A stretch of 64,000 nucleotides of DNA from the NCBI GenBank assembly GCA_963709665.1, contig CAVPWU010000008.1, forward strand, positions 1-64,000. The letters run 5' to 3'. This stretch comes from DASZIT01 sp963709665. GTDB lineage: Bacteria; Actinomycetota; Acidimicrobiia; Acidimicrobiales; RAAP-2. Below are positions 14,991-23,535 of the stretch, piece after piece; the stretch's first letter is position 1; the number at the start of each line of letters is the position of its first letter. The notes under the pieces are model-generated. The model was not told where the DNA came from and did not search any database. It worked only from the letters and a program-made list of their open reading frames with translations. The position numbers were made by a program, and so were the translations under genes.

Positions 14991-17009
14991 TCAGGTGGCG
15001 GGTCCCTTGGCGATCTCGGCCAGGAACTCGTCGTTGCTCTTGGTGGTGCGGATCTTGTCCATCAGCAGCTCCAGTCCGGCGGCGGCACTGCCGTCGTTGG
15101 CCAGGGCGTTCAGCACCCGACGGAGCTTCCACACCTGCTGCAGCTGGGACCGGTCGAAGAGGAGCTCCTCGTGCCGGGTGGAGCTGGCGTTGACGTCGAT
15201 GGCCGGGTAGAGCCGGCGCTCGGCCAGGCGCCGGTCGAGCCGGAGCTCCATGTTGCCGGTCCCCTTGAACTCCTCGAAGATCACCTCGTCCATCTTCGAG
15301 CCGGTCTCCACCAGGGCGGTGGCCAGGATGGTGAGCGAGCCGCCCTCCTCGATGTTCCGGGCGGCCCCGAAGAACTTCTTGGGCGGGTAGAGGGCCCCGG
15401 AGTCCACGCCACCGGACATGATCCGGCCGGTGGCCGGCTGGGCCAGGTTGTAGGCGCGGGCCAGACGGGTGATGCCGTCGAGGATGATCACCACGTCCCG
15501 TCCCATCTCCACCAGGCGCTTGGCCCGCTCGATGGCCAGTTCGGACACCGAGGTGTGCTCCTCCGACGGTCGGTCGAAGGTGGAGGCCACCACCTCGCCC
15601 TTCACCGAGCGGCGCATGTCGGTGACCTCTTCGGGACGCTCGTCCACCAGCAGCACCATCAGGTGCACGTCGGGATTGTTGGCCTCGATGGAGTGGGCGA
15701 TGTGCTTCATCACCGTGGTCTTGCCGGCCTTGGGTGGCGACACGATCAGGCCACGCTGGCCCTTCCCGATCGGCGACAGGAGGTCGACGATCCGGGTGGT
15801 CATGTTCTCCTTCTCCCCCGGCATCTCGAGATCGAGGCGCTCGTCGGGGAAGAGGGGGGTCAGGTCCTCGAAGCGGGGGCGGTTGCGGGCCACCTCCGGG
15901 TCGAGCCCGGACACCGTCTCGATGTGGAGGAGCGCCGGGAACTTCTCGGTGTTGCCGGCCGGCCGGCAGGCCCCCTCGAGGTAGTCGCCCTTGCGGAGGG
16001 CGAAGCGGCGGGCCTGGCTGATCGAGACGTAGACGTCCTTGGTGGACGGGAGGTAGCCGTCGCAGCGGAGGAAGCCGTAGCCCTCGTCCCGCAGGTCGAG
16101 CAGGCCCCGGACCGGGATGAGCTCGCCCTGGTACTGCTGGTCCTGGCCGCCACCGGCGCCCTGCAGGTCGCGCTCGCCGCCCCCTTCGCCCTGGCGGTCA
16201 CGGCCACGGCGGCGTCGGTTGCTCCGCCGGTTGCCGGCGTCGTCGTTCCCACCGCCCTGGTTGTTCTGGCGGTTCCCCTGGTTGTTCTGGCGGTTCCCCT
16301 GGTTCCCTTGGTTGCCCTGGTTCCCCTGGTTCCCCTGGTTGCCCTGGTTGTTCTGGCGGTTGCCCTGTCGGCCCTGGTTGCCCTGGTTGTTCTGGCGGTT
16401 GCCCTGGTTCCCCTGGTTGTTCTGGCTGCCGCGGGACTCGCCCTGGCGATCGTCGCCGGCCGAGGTCTGGCGTCCCTCCGGAGCGGCGTCGCCGTCGCTG
16501 TCGGCGGCGGCGCCACGGTCGGTGCCGCCACGGTCAGCCGGGTCGGGCTCGTCGCCGAGGTCGCTGCCCGAGTCTGTGGACCGGGCGTCGTCGTCGGGAC
16601 TGAAGGAGAAGGCGGCGGGAGCCCGACCCCGGGCACGGCGGGCCGGGGGTCCGTCCGGGTCGGCGACGTCGGCGGTCGAGCCGTTGCCCGAGCCGTTCTC
16701 CGAGGGGGCGGGGGCGTCGTCGCCCTCGCCTGCCACCGCCGTCCGGCTGCGGCGCCCGTTGGAGTGGCCGGTGCCGTTGCCGTTGCCGCCCTCGGACGAG
16801 CTGTCGGCGGCGTCGGCGGCGGCGGCGGACGTGCCGTTGCCGGCCCCGCTGTCCACCGACACACCGGTGGCCTTCAGGATGCCGTCGATCATGTCGGCTT
16901 TTTTGGTGCGGGTGGTGGTCTTCACAGACAGGGCCTGTGCGATGGCATGGAGCTCATCGCGTTCCTTGCCTTCCAACACCGAGCGCTCGAGCTGCTGTTC
17001 CGCAGTCAT
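14991..17009 (-). CDS. rho: Transcription termination factor Rho with N/Q/G-rich insert
   Basis: A hexameric RNA-dependent ATPase that terminates transcription. From the ATG at 17009 (GAGGAGG 6 nt upstream) it has 672 residues, much longer than the 419 of E. coli. The Rho N-terminal helix domain is at 1-50, a low-complexity insert at about 50-290, the cold-shock RNA-binding domain at about 297-350 (GYGFLRCDGYL), Walker A PPKAGKT at 425-431 and Walker B VVIILD at 506-511. The R and Q loops (GGVDSGALYPPKKFFGAARN) are intact. The insert carries a run of NQG/NNQGN repeats at about 195-254 and then an arginine-rich patch (260-272). Long inserts are usual in actinobacterial Rho; an N/Q-rich one is not. 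Confidence 0.95.
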   Translation of the reverse strand: MTAEQQLERSVLEGKERDELHAIAQALSVKTTTRTKKADMIDGILKATGVSVDSGAGNGTSAAAADAADSSSEGGNGNGTGHSNGRRSRTAVAGEGDDAPAPSENGSGNGSTADVADPDGPPARRARGRAPAAFSFSPDDDARSTDSGSDLGDEPDPADRGGTDRGAAADSDGDAAPEGRQTSAGDDRQGESRGSQNNQGNQGNRQNNQGNQGRQGNRQNNQGNQGNQGNQGNQGNQGNRQNNQGNRQNNQGGGNDDAGNRRSNRRRRGRDRQGEGGGERDLQGAGGGQDQQYQGELIPVRGLLDLRDEGYGFLRCDGYLPSTKDVYVSISQARRFALRKGDYLEGACRPAGNTEKFPALLHIETVSGLDPEVARNRPRFEDLTPLFPDERLDLEMPGEKENMTTRIVDLLSPIGKGQRGLIVSPPKAGKTTVMKHIAHSIEANNPDVHLMVLLVDERPEEVTDMRRSVKGEVVASTFDRPSEEHTSVSELAIERAKRLVEMGRDVVIILDGITRLARAYNLAQPATGRIMSGGVDSGALYPPKKFFGAARNIEEGGSLTILATALVETGSKMDEVIFEEFKGTGNMELRLDRRLAERRLYPAIDVNASSTRHEELLFDRSQLQQVWKLRRVLNALANDGSAAAGLELLMDKIRTTKSNDEFLAEIAKGPAT
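16250..16432 (-). repeat. Tandem coding repeat in rho (NQG/NNQGNR units)
   Basis: About 60 codons of Asn, Gln, Gly and Arg in units of 3 to 6 residues. The DNA is correspondingly repetitive (CTGGTTGTTCTGGCGGTT-type units on the plus strand), making the tract prone to length change and assembly error. Confidence 0.7.
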
Positions 17010-17259
17010 CGGCCTCCTCGTTTCAGAGTTCCTCGTGGGACGGGGTGGATCGAAAGCCACCCGTCAGGGATGCAGGGGTAGAGCCGTACGTCGGGTCAAA
17101 CTCCCGACAGCCCCAACCGTCACGTTCTACGGGCTGGGTCGCGTTCCGGAGCCGTCCGGAGGATCCCATCCAGGTGCCGGGAAGGGCACACGTGGAAGTG
17201 AAGGTGTGACCACTCTACCCGGACCGGCCCCACCCGGCAACAACCCCCAGGTGGCGCCC

Positions 17260-18327
17260 TCAGAGCTCGAGGGCGTCGAGCACGGCGCCGAGGTCGGCGT
17301 CGACCACCGTCGGCACCGAGATCTGACCGATGGCCACGTCGGGATCCTTCAGTCCGTGGCCGGTGAGGACGCAGACCACCGTGGCACCCTCGCCCACTCC
17401 GTCGGGGAGCCCCGTCTTCAGCAGGCCCGCCACCGAGGCGGCGGAGGCCGGCTCGCAGAACACCGACTCCTCGGCGGCCAGGAACCGGTAGGCGGACAGG
17501 ATCTCCTCGTCGGTCACCGCCGCGATGCCACCGCCCGACTCGCTGGCCGCCGAGGTGGCCCCGTACCAGCTGGCCGGGTTGCCGATCCGGATGGCGGTGG
17601 CCACCGTGTCCGGGTGCTCGATGGGGTGCCCCTCGACGATGGGCGCCGCCCCCGCCGCCTGGAACCCCAGCATCCGAGGCAGGCGGGTCGACCGGCCCGC
17701 CTCCCGGTACTCGAGGTAGCCCTTCCAGTAGGCGGTGATGTTGCCGGCGTTCCCCACCGGGATGCAGTGCACGTCCGGGGCGTCGCCCAACACGTCCACC
17801 ACCTCGAAGGCCCCCGACTTCTGTCCCTCGATCCGGTAGGGGTTCACCGAGTTGACCACGGTCACCGGTGCCCGCTCCCCCAGCTCGCGCACGATGGTCA
17901 GCGCCTGGTCGAAGTTGCCCCGCAGCTGCAGGACCTTGGCCCCGTGGATGAGGGCCTGGGCCAGCTTCCCCAGGGCGATGAACCCCTCGGGGATCAGCAC
18001 CGCGCAGGTCAGGCCGGCCCGGGTGGCGAAGGCGGCCGCCGAGGCCGACGTGTTGCCCGTCGACGCGCAGACCACCGCCTTGGCCCCCTCCTCCGCCGCC
18101 TTGGAGATGGCCACGGTCATGCCGCGGTCCTTGAACGAGCCGGTGGGGTTGGCCCCCTCCACCTTCAGGACGACACGGGCCCCCACCCGGGCCGACAGCT
18201 TGGGGGCGGGGAGCAGCGGGGTCCCCCCTTCCAGAAGGGTGACCACCGGGGTCCGGTCGGAGACCGGAAGGAAGGCGCGGTACTCCTCGATCACCCCCCG
18301 CCAGGGCTGCCGGGCCGGAGGGGTCAT
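17260..18327 (-). CDS. thrC: Threonine synthase
   Basis: A 355-residue PLP enzyme converting O-phosphohomoserine to threonine. The PLP lysine is in NPTGSFKDRGM, the cofactor phosphate loop is VGNAGN, and STGNTSAS and a late CVLTGHGLKDP are present. Length fits the short actinobacterial type. The ATG overlaps the hom stop (ATGA). The homoserine kinase gene that often follows is not here; rho is next after about 250 nt, so that step must be encoded elsewhere. Confidence 0.93.
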   Translation of the reverse strand: MTPPARQPWRGVIEEYRAFLPVSDRTPVVTLLEGGTPLLPAPKLSARVGARVVLKVEGANPTGSFKDRGMTVAISKAAEEGAKAVVCASTGNTSASAAAFATRAGLTCAVLIPEGFIALGKLAQALIHGAKVLQLRGNFDQALTIVRELGERAPVTVVNSVNPYRIEGQKSGAFEVVDVLGDAPDVHCIPVGNAGNITAYWKGYLEYREAGRSTRLPRMLGFQAAGAAPIVEGHPIEHPDTVATAIRIGNPASWYGATSAASESGGGIAAVTDEEILSAYRFLAAEESVFCEPASAASVAGLLKTGLPDGVGEGATVVCVLTGHGLKDPDVAIGQISVPTVVDADLGAVLDALEL

Positions 18328-19634
18328 TCCGGCTCCCCGATCACCCGGATGATGCCCCCGACCCGCCGGACCGGCCCGAGCTGCTCGAGGGCGTCGACGG
18401 TGTCACCCACGTCGCCCTCCCGGGCGGCGTGGGTGAGCAGGGTCAGCCGGGCCGAGTCCTCGAGGTCCTCCTGTTCCAGCGAGCGGATGGAGACGTGGTG
18501 CTCGCCGAAGGCGGTGGCCACCGCGGCCAGGACTCCCGGGCGGTCGTCCACGTCGATGCTCAGGTAGAAGGCGGTGCGCAGCGAGGCGGGCGGGAACACG
18601 CGGCCGGGCCGGCGGTCCGGGGCGGGGGCGGTGGTACCGGCCGCCAGGTTCCGGGTGGCGTCGATCAGATCGCCGAGCACGGCGCTGGCGGTGGGGACCC
18701 CGCCCGCACCCTGCCCGTAGAGCATCACCTCGCCGGCCGCCTCGCCCTCGATGAAGACGGCGTTGAAGGCGTCGCGCACGCCCGCCAGCGGATGGGAGGT
18801 GGGGACCATGGCGGGGTGCACCCGGACCGAGACCTCGTCCTCACCCACCCGCTCCACCACCGCCAGGAGCTTCACCACGTAGCCGGCGCGGTGGGCGAAG
18901 GCGACGTCGAGGGAGCGGACGTTGGTGATGCCCTCGCAGGCCACGTCATCGACCGCCACGTCGTACCCGAAGGCCAGGCCGGCCAGGATGGCGGCCTTGG
19001 CGGCGGCATCGTGCCCCTCCACATCGGCGGTGGGATCGCGCTCGGCCAGCCCCAGGGTCTGGGCCTCGGCCAGGACCTCGGCGTAGTCGGCCCCCTGCTC
19101 GGCCATCTTGGTGAGGATGAAGTTGGTGGTGCCGTTGACGATCCCCATCACCCGGTGGATCCGCTCACCGGTCAGGGACTCGCGGAGCACCCGCACCAGC
19201 GGCACGGCTCCGGCCACCGAGGCCTCGTAGAGCAGGTCGACGCCCTGCCGGCGGGCCAGGGTGCGGAGACCGAGGCCCTGGGCAGAGGCGAGCAGGGCCT
19301 TGTTGGCGGTGACCACCGGCTTGCCGGCCGACAGGGCGGTGGTGACCAGGGTGGCCGCCGGCTCGAGACCACCGATGAGCTCGACCACCACGTCGACCGA
19401 GGGGTCGGCGGCCAGACCGGCGGCATCGGTGGTCAACAGGTCGGTGGGGACGTGGTCGGGTCGCGGGCGGTCAAGGTCGGCGACGGCGATGCCGGCGATC
19501 TCGAGGCGGGCCCCGCTCTGCACGACCAGCTCGTCGGCCCGGGAGTGGAGCAGGCCCACCAGGGCGGCCCCCACGGTGCCCCCGCCCAGGATCGCCACGC
19601 GGACCACGCGGGAGGGGGGGTCGGCCGAGGTCAC
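18324..19634 (-). CDS. hom: Homoserine dehydrogenase
   Basis: A 436-residue NAD(P)H enzyme reducing aspartate semialdehyde to homoserine. The Rossmann motif is VAILGGGTVGAALVGLL, the substrate domain has VTANKALLA, YEASVAGAVPLVR and GIVNGTTNFILTKM, and an ACT domain at about 355-430 (SIDVDDRPGVLAAV) is the expected site for threonine feedback. The GTG start has TAGCGT 6 nt upstream and no ribosome site, so it is probably leaderless. It begins the hom-thrC pair, 49 nt after lysA. Confidence 0.94.
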   Translation of the reverse strand: MTSADPPSRVVRVAILGGGTVGAALVGLLHSRADELVVQSGARLEIAGIAVADLDRPRPDHVPTDLLTTDAAGLAADPSVDVVVELIGGLEPAATLVTTALSAGKPVVTANKALLASAQGLGLRTLARRQGVDLLYEASVAGAVPLVRVLRESLTGERIHRVMGIVNGTTNFILTKMAEQGADYAEVLAEAQTLGLAERDPTADVEGHDAAAKAAILAGLAFGYDVAVDDVACEGITNVRSLDVAFAHRAGYVVKLLAVVERVGEDEVSVRVHPAMVPTSHPLAGVRDAFNAVFIEGEAAGEVMLYGQGAGGVPTASAVLGDLIDATRNLAAGTTAPAPDRRPGRVFPPASLRTAFYLSIDVDDRPGVLAAVATAFGEHHVSIRSLEQEDLEDSARLTLLTHAAREGDVGDTVDALEQLGPVRRVGGIIRVIGEPE

Positions 19635-19640
19635 CCGGTC

Positions 19641-19646
19641 ACGCTA
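19641..19646 (-). promoter_or_regulatory. -10 hexamer of leaderless hom promoter
   Basis: TAGCGT on the minus strand, 6 nt before the GTG of hom. It gives hom-thrC its own transcript despite lying close behind lysA. Confidence 0.5.
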
Positions 19647-19683
19647 CCGCCTGGCCGCCACCGGGTCCGACCCGGTGGAGGAG

Positions 19684-20988
19684 TCAGACGTCCAGGCGGA
19701 GGAGGTCGTCGAGCGTCTCGCGGCGCACCACGGTGCGGGCGGTGCCGTGGCGGACGAACACCACCGCCGGTCGGGGGACCTTGTTGTAGTTGGAGGCCAT
19801 CGAGTGGCCGTAGGCGCCGGTGACCGGGGTGGCCAGGATGTCGCCGACCGACAGGTCGGCGGGAACCCGGCCGTCCGCCACCACCACGTCGCCGGACTCG
19901 CAGTGCTTCCCCACCAACCGGATGGGGAGGGGCCGGGGAGCCCCGGTGGCCCGGGGCAGGAAGGCCTCGTAGCCGCTGCCGTAGAGGACGGGCCGTGGGT
20001 TGTCGCTCATCCCACCGTCGACCGAGACATAGGTCCGGTACCCGGGGACGTCCTTGATGGTGCCCACCCGGTAGAGGGTGAGGGCGGCGGCGGCCACGAT
20101 CGACCGGCCCGGCTCGGCGGTGACCCGCACGCCGGGGTCGATCCCGGCCCGGGTGCAGGCCTCCCGGACCGCCCGGGCCCACTGGGCCATGGGAGGGGCC
20201 TCCTCACCGTTGACGTAGGCGACGCCCAGCCCCCCGCCCACCACCAGCTCGGGCAGGCCCAGCGGGGCCGAGAACTCGGCCAGGACCTCGATGGCCTGCA
20301 CGAACGGGGCGATGGCGAAGACCTGGCTCCCCAGGTGGGCGTGGATGCCCACCAGGTCGACCAGCCCGGCGGTGTCGAGGGCACGGAGGCGGGCCACGGC
20401 GCGGGTGGCCGCCCCGGAGGCCAGGCCGAAGCCGAACTTGGAGTCGTCCTGGCCGGTCCGCACGAACTCATGGGTGTGGACCTCCACCCCGGGGGTGATC
20501 CGGGCCAGCACCCGGGGACGGACCGGAGGTTCAGCCACCTCCACCAACCGCTCCAGGCGGTCGATCTCGTCGAAGGAGTCCACCACGATCCGCCCCACAC
20601 CGACCCGGAGGGCGGTGGCGAGCTCCTCGTCGGACTTGTTGTTGCCGTGGAGGACCAGCCGGGCCGGGGGGACGCCGGCAGCCAGCACGGTGTGGAGCTC
20701 CCCCCCGGTGGAGACGTCGAGGTCCATCCCCTCCTCGCAGGCCAGCCTGGCCATGGCCACGCACAGGAACGCCTTGGTGGCGTAGGCCACCCCCTCCCCC
20801 CAGGCCTCCACCGCCTCGCGGCAACGGGCCCGGAGGTGCTCCTCGTCGTAGACGAAGAGCGGGGTGCCCTCCTCCTCGGCCAGCTCGGTCAGGTCGACCC
20901 CGCCGACGGCCAGGCGGCCGTCGGCGTCCACCGTGGCGGTGAGTGGGAGCAGTCCGAGGTCGATGGGGTCCTCGGGGCCGGGCGTCAC
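19684..20988 (-). CDS. lysA: Diaminopimelate decarboxylase
   Basis: A fold-III PLP enzyme making lysine from meso-diaminopimelate. 434 residues from the GTG that overlaps the argS stop (GTGA). PLP lysine in AYATKAFLC; GIHAHLGSQ in the barrel; GGGLGVAYV; C-terminal domain with EPGRSIV and the active-site cysteine in GKHCESGDVV. The argS-lysA-hom-thrC order is a classic actinobacterial arrangement. Confidence 0.94.
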   Translation of the reverse strand: MTPGPEDPIDLGLLPLTATVDADGRLAVGGVDLTELAEEEGTPLFVYDEEHLRARCREAVEAWGEGVAYATKAFLCVAMARLACEEGMDLDVSTGGELHTVLAAGVPPARLVLHGNNKSDEELATALRVGVGRIVVDSFDEIDRLERLVEVAEPPVRPRVLARITPGVEVHTHEFVRTGQDDSKFGFGLASGAATRAVARLRALDTAGLVDLVGIHAHLGSQVFAIAPFVQAIEVLAEFSAPLGLPELVVGGGLGVAYVNGEEAPPMAQWARAVREACTRAGIDPGVRVTAEPGRSIVAAAALTLYRVGTIKDVPGYRTYVSVDGGMSDNPRPVLYGSGYEAFLPRATGAPRPLPIRLVGKHCESGDVVVADGRVPADLSVGDILATPVTGAYGHSMASNYNKVPRPAVVFVRHGTARTVVRRETLDDLLRLDV

Positions 20989-22626
20989 ATGGACTCCGGT
21001 GCCGACACCCCGAGCAGCCCGAGGCCGATGGCCAGGCCGATGCGGGCCCCCTCCACCAGCCACAGCCGGGCCTGGGTGAGGCCGGGGTCGACGTCCTCGG
21101 CCAGGATCGGGCAGTCGTGGTAGAAGCCGTGGAAGGCACCGGCCAGCCGGCGGACCCAGGTGGTGATCTTGGTGGGGGCGCGGTCGACCGCCGCCTCCGC
21201 CACCACCTCGGGCAGCTCCTCGAGGCAGCGGATGAGCTCCAGCTCGCGGGGGTGGACGAGGAGCCCGAGGTCGGCCTGGCCCAACGGGCCACGCACCACC
21301 CCGCGCTCTGCGGCCTTCCGGCCCACCCCGCCGATTCGGGCGTTGGCCATCTGCACGTAGAACACCGGGTTGTCCACCGACTGGGCGCGCACCGACGCCA
21401 GGTCGAAGGTGGTGGCCTGGTCGAGGGAGCTCATCAGGCTCAGGATCCGGGTGGCGTCGGGGCCGATGTCGGCCACCAGGGAGTCGAGGGAGATGGCGTT
21501 CCCCGCCCGCTTGCCCATCTTGACGGCCTCGTCCCCGTCGACCAGCGAGACCATCTGACCCAGCCGGACCTCGAGGTGGCCCTTGGGCACGCCCAGGGCC
21601 TCCACGCCGGCCATCAGGCTGGCCACCTGTCCGTGGTGGTCGGCGCCGAAGACGTCGATCACCCGGTCGAACCCCCGGACCAGGAACTTGTCCCGGTGGT
21701 AGGCCAGATCGCCGGCCAGGTAGGTGGCGTCACCGTTGGACTTCCGGAGCACCCGGTCACGGGTGTCCCCCAGCTCGGTGGCGCGGAACCAGGTGGCACC
21801 GTCCTCCTCGAAGACGAGACCCTTCCCGGCCAGGAGGGCGATGGTCTCGTCGACCGCCCCGCTCTCCTCGATGGAGGCCTGGCTGTACCACTCGTCGAAG
21901 ACGATGCCCACCGAGGCCAGGGTGGCCTTGATCATGTCGAGGATCCGGTCGGCTGCCCACCGTCCGGCGAGCGTGACGTCGTCGGGACCGTCGTAGACGG
22001 CGGCCAGCTCGGTCACGTACTCGCCCTGGTAACCACCCTCGGGTACCTCCTCGCCCCGGTGGCGGGCGAGGAGGCTCTCGCCCAGGCGGCGGATCTGGCC
22101 GCCGGTGTCGTTGACGTAGTACTCGCGGCTCACCCGGTACCCGGCCCGGTCGAGGACCCGGGCCAGGGCATCGCCGTAACTCCCCCACCAGCCGTTGCCG
22201 ACGTGGATGGGGCCGGTGGGATTGGCGGAGATGAACTCGATCTGGACCCGTTCGCCGTGCCCGACGTCGGGCCGGGCATAGCCGTCCTCGCCGAGCTCGA
22301 GCTCCTCAGCCAGGGCGTCGTGGAGCCACCCGTCATCGAGGTGGAAGTTGACGAAGCCGGGCCCGGCCAGCTCCACCGACGTGGTGTGGGGGGGCGGGTC
22401 GGCGGTCAGCGCCTCCACCAGCGCCTCGGCCAGCGCCCGGGGGTTGGTGCCGGCCCGCTTGGCCCGCACCGAGCGCGATATTGGTGGACCAGTCCCCGTG
22501 CTCCCGGCGGGCCGGACGCTCGAGCAGCACCTCGGCAGGCGTCACCTCGAGGTCGAGGGAGCGGTCGGCGGCCACCCGGGCCAGGGCACGGCTGACGGAT
22601 TCGGCGAGCTGATCACGGATTGGCAT
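20985..22626 (-). pseudogene. argS: Arginyl-tRNA synthetase, interrupted by a one-base frameshift
   Basis: A class I synthetase charging tRNA-Arg. The first 52 codons (MPIRDQLAESVSRALARV to STNIAL) run in one frame. The rest continues in another frame from VRAKRAGTNPRALAEAL to the end. Skipping one G of the GG at 22469-22470 restores a continuous protein of about 546 residues, close to the family length. Seen in the body: ANPTGPIHVGNGWWGSYGDA (HIGH-type) and KMGKRAGNAISL (KMSKS-like), then the DALR anticodon domain. Because argS is essential, a sequencing or assembly error is the simplest reading. A real mutation or recoding is less likely. Confidence 0.85.
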
Positions 22627-22634
22627 TGAGCGAG

Positions 22635-22640
22635 AGGTTA
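22635..22640 (-). promoter_or_regulatory. -10 hexamer of leaderless argS promoter
   Basis: TAACCT on the minus strand, 8 nt before the argS ATG. There is no ribosome site between them. Confidence 0.4.
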
Positions 22641-22696
22641 CGTCCTCACCGACACGGGACCGGATGCCACGGAGCCACCGACCCTGTCCGGGGCGG

Positions 22697-22702
22697 TAGG
22701 AT
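22697..22702 (+). promoter_or_regulatory. Possible -10 hexamer of the tRNA-Arg gene
   Basis: TAGGAT in GGTAGGATGG, about 56 nt before the mature tRNA. No convincing -35 is visible at 17 nt. Confidence 0.3.
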
Positions 22703-22758
22703 GGTCCGGTTCACGGAGCGGTCCTACCGGTCGATACGCACGGCTTCCGCCCGAACAT

Positions 22759-22833
22759 GCCCTCGTAGCTCAGCGGATAGAGCATTGGCCTCCGAAGCCA
22801 TGTGCGCAGGTTCAATTCCTGCCGGGGGCACCA
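22759..22833 (+). tRNA. tRNA-Arg (anticodon CCG)
   Basis: The acceptor stem GCCCTCG (22759-22765) pairs with CGGGGGC (22823-22829, one G-T). The D-arm is GCTC/GAGC. The anticodon loop CTCCGAA gives CCG, reading the CGG codon. The T-arm GCAGG-TTCAATT-CCTGC is canonical. The terminal CCA is encoded (22831-22833). It lies divergent from argS, its own synthetase. tRNA 3' ends are common integration sites, and IS-like repeats begin 8 nt downstream. Confidence 0.95.
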
Positions 22834-22840
22834 CTGTGAT

Positions 22841-22883
22841 GTCGCGAGACCTCGGAGACAGGTGTCTCGAGACATCGGAGACA
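22841..22883 (+). repeat. Two 20-bp direct repeats next to tRNA-Arg
   Basis: GTCGCGAGACCTCGGAGACA at 22841-22860 and GTCTCGAGACATCGGAGACA at 22864-22883 match at 18 of 20 positions. The perfect palindrome TGTCTCGAGACA (22863-22874) starts one base before the second copy. They resemble terminal repeats of actinobacterial IS481-type elements (from memory), so an IS-end remnant is likely. Confidence 0.5.
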
Positions 22884-23041
22884 GCCGGACCTGGACAGCC
22901 CGACCTGACGCTCGCCGCTCCGGGGTCGGAACGCCCGGGACCCGGGCGTCGGGGGCTGCGATCTGCGATCTGCCCTACAGCCCCTCGACGCCCTGGGTTC
23001 CCTTCATGCCTTCTGTAACCGGGCCTTCTGCAGCCGGACGG
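22884..23041. other. Non-coding stretch after tRNA-Arg
   Basis: No gene is supported. It has GC-rich dyads such as GGGACCCGGGCGTCGGG and the tandem GATCTGCGATCTGC. It lies between IS-end-like repeats and a small membrane-protein gene, and is probably decayed accessory DNA. Confidence 0.4.
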
Positions 23042-23206
23042 CTACCAGCGGTAGAAGCGGTTCTTCCCTGCCCCCTCGCCCCGACCCAGGGCCAGGCCGA
23101 TGAGCCAGAAGATGAAGAATACAACCGCGACAATCCACAGGAAGTGCAGAGCAAAGCCCAGGCCGGCGAAGAGAAGCACCAGCACGAACACAAGTAAGAT
23201 AAGCAT
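23042..23206 (-). CDS. Small hydrophobic membrane protein
   Basis: 54 residues. Residues 2-42 are almost entirely hydrophobic and can make two membrane segments (MLILLVFVLVLLFAGLGFAL, then LWIVAVVFFIFWLIGLAL), followed by the basic-aromatic tail GKNRFYRW. This pattern matches small actinobacterial hydrophobic proteins ending in an RWYxW-like tail (from memory). GGGAGG lies 9 nt upstream of the ATG. An ISL3 element sits about 330 nt upstream and may have displaced its promoter. Function unknown; some relatives are stress-induced. Confidence 0.7.
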   Translation of the reverse strand: MLILLVFVLVLLFAGLGFALHFLWIVAVVFFIFWLIGLALGRGEGAGKNRFYRW

Positions 23207-23527
23207 GCGATTTCAACCTCCCGTAGATGAGCGTGGCCAGACCTTCCCCCGAAGAGAACGTCTTCAATCATTGTTCGGGTCAATTGAGGAACAACGCCGC
23301 CGTTCGGTTTCGGTTCATGCCTCTGATCCTGTCCCGGCCCCGACGGTCCGCGCTCGATCGACGACGGTGTCCGGCCGACCGGTGACCCGGCGGCGTCCTG
23401 TCCCCTGTACCCCGCATGTACGTGCTGGCTGACGGGTTCTGACCGATCCTTCACCGGTTTTCCGGAGCAACCCTTCTTCGACCTCCACGGGCACGGATAG
23501 CGCGAGGATCTCCTGGAGGAGCTCAAT
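23207..23527. other. Upstream region of the small membrane protein, cut by the IS
   Basis: Lower G+C than its neighbours (for example CAATCATTGTTCGGGTCAAT at 23266-23285). It contains the left part of a minus-strand reading frame (to the stop at 23315) that becomes continuous with DNA right of the IS if the IS is removed. Otherwise it is non-coding. Confidence 0.35.
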
Positions 23528-23535
23528 GCTTTGGC
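23528..23535. repeat. 8-bp target-site duplication, left copy
   Basis: GCTTTGGC, identical to 24946-24953. It directly flanks the left inverted repeat of the IS. Eight bases is the usual ISL3-family duplication length. Confidence 0.9.

Noticed and set aside
16250..16432. CRISPR or satellite array
   Set aside because: Short in-frame coding repeats within rho; no unique spacers.
16117..18567. Very long plus-strand frame opposite rho and thrC with Leu/Trp/Phe-rich repeats
   Set aside because: It is the antisense of the rho repeat tract; the apparent hydrophobic repeats are complements of NQG codons.
22467..22469. Internal GTG as the true argS start
   Set aside because: It would delete the conserved N-terminal domain, whose sequence is intact in the neighbouring frame.
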